Shown piece after piece: positions 33,275-33,836 of a DNA stretch of 33,836 bases; within the stretch, counting starts at the first letter, position 1, and each line of letters opens with the position of its first letter. Under the pieces are notes generated by a model. The model searched no databases. It was not told where the DNA came from and worked only from the letters and a program-made list of their open reading frames with translations. Position numbers and translations under genes: made by a program. This DNA comes from an uncultured Pelagibacteraceae bacterium (GTDB lineage Bacteria; Pseudomonadota; Alphaproteobacteria; Pelagibacterales; AG-422-B15), in NCBI GenBank assembly GCA_902519835.1, contig CABYLU010000010.1:1-33836 (forward strand), read 5' to 3'.

Positions 33275-33601
33275 ATGGCTAAATTTTATATGATGGCGAA
33301 ATATACGCCGGAAGCACTGAAAGGATTTTTAAGCAGTCCATCCGATGATAGAAAACAAGCAGTTGACAAGCTGGTCGAGTCCATTGGTGGAAAAGTATTA
33401 TCATTTGATATTGTGAGAGGACCTTACGATATTATAACTTCTGTAGAAGTTTCCAATTTTGCTGCGGTGGCTGGTGCTAAAATAGCCGTTCAATCTAGTG
33501 GAATGGTGTCTGATGCAGTAATACTCGAAGCAATTGATATGACAGAAATTGTAACTCAAGCAAGTACTGCGCTTGGCAACTATACAAAACCAGGAGCATA
33601 A
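33275..33601 (+). CDS. GYD-domain protein
   Basis: This 108-residue protein matches the GYD domain family, small dimeric alpha-beta ferredoxin-like proteins of unsettled function. It starts MAKFYMMAKYTPEALKGF and contains VESIGGKVLSFDIVRGPYDI, where the family name motif G-x-Y-D is seen as GPYD, and the VQSSGMV segment. There is a strong GGAG site before the ATG. The next gene begins one base after the stop, so the two are co-expressed, and both are small alpha-beta barrel-type proteins. Confidence 0.85.
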   Translation: MAKFYMMAKYTPEALKGFLSSPSDDRKQAVDKLVESIGGKVLSFDIVRGPYDIITSVEVSNFAAVAGAKIAVQSSGMVSDAVILEAIDMTEIVTQASTALGNYTKPGA

Positions 33602-33602
33602 A

Positions 33603-33836
33603 ATGAGTACAGTTGTTACTGCTAAATTTTTTCCTAAACCGGAAATGGTTCAAGAAATGAATAATTGGTTTAAAGAAAATTTATCCAATACGCAATCATA
33701 TGAAGGCTGTCAACTAATTAAAGGTGGGTATAACAAGGACACCAAAGAGGTTATCCTTTATGAAGTTTGGGATAGTGTCGAGGCTCATCAAAAATATGTT
33801 AATTGGAGAATTGAGATAGGAGATATTCCAAAACTT
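33603..33836 (+). CDS. ABM-domain (antibiotic biosynthesis monooxygenase-like) protein, 3' end outside window
   Basis: The visible 78 residues start MSTVVTAKFFPKPEMVQEM and contain TQSYEGCQLIKGGYNKDT and VILYEVWDSVEAHQKYVNWR, the typical strand-helix pattern of dimeric alpha-beta barrel monooxygenase-like proteins (ABM family). Such proteins range from heme- or quinone-modifying enzymes to stress proteins, so no reaction is assigned. The frame is open to the window end; only the last 15-25 residues are probably missing. It is translationally coupled to the GYD gene. Confidence 0.83.
   Translation, partial: MSTVVTAKFFPKPEMVQEMNNWFKENLSNTQSYEGCQLIKGGYNKDTKEVILYEVWDSVEAHQKYVNWRIEIGDIPKL

Overview
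The window reads as AT-rich chromosome of a streamlined, free-living marine alphaproteobacterium. The evidence is lineage-typical genes (an NDUFA12-type complex I subunit next to a DUF2155 protein, aroQ-accB-accC, RNase E with an acidic insert in its S1 domain and a GWWQ tail, cobalamin-dependent NrdJ, a cysE-iscR-sufBCDSU operon), very short intergenic gaps and repeated overlaps of convergent gene ends. A SAR11- or HIMB59-like host is my inference; nothing here fixes the species.

Layout. Bases 1-14146 hold housekeeping genes: the end of aspS, nrdJ (minus) with a candidate pair of NrdR boxes upstream, NDUFA12 and DUF2155 (plus), a minus-strand aroQ-accB-accC cluster, a minus-strand rne-M48 protease pair, then plus-strand PBP1A and prfB with its programmed +1 frameshift. 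Bases 14150-19714 hold an AsmA/YhdP-like envelope protein, tyrS, anmK and an alpha/beta hydrolase, with convergent tails overlapping. Bases 19816-26561 form one tightly packed Fe-S assembly operon: cysE, iscR, sufB, sufC, sufD, sufS, sufU, a secreted msrB and sufT. CysE feeds cysteine synthesis, SufS strips sulfur from cysteine, SufU and SufBCD build clusters, SufT helps maturation, and IscR probably senses cluster supply.

Bases 26629-29487 are the accessory hotspot. A complete tRNA-Lys(TTT) gene is followed by two tandem cassettes of about 1.4 kb, each closed by an identical 46-bp copy of the 3' part of that tRNA. Each cassette carries one gene, on the minus strand, for an exported YadA-anchor-like surface protein. 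The two proteins share their anchor and tail and differ in their outer part. No integrase is present, but 11-bp direct repeats resembling recombinase arm sites lie inside the left ends. The simplest reading is a pair of single-gene, integrase-less integrative cassettes, moved in trans, that diversify a surface protein.

Bases 29496-33836 contain a small membrane protein, a TauD-type dioxygenase, an exported CIA30-domain protein, an unrecognised multi-pass membrane protein, a strong terminator and a hairpin-rich 300-base gap, a 57-residue cysteine-rich protein, and a divergent pair of an HSDL2-like SDR facing GYD and ABM domain genes; the last is cut by the window end.
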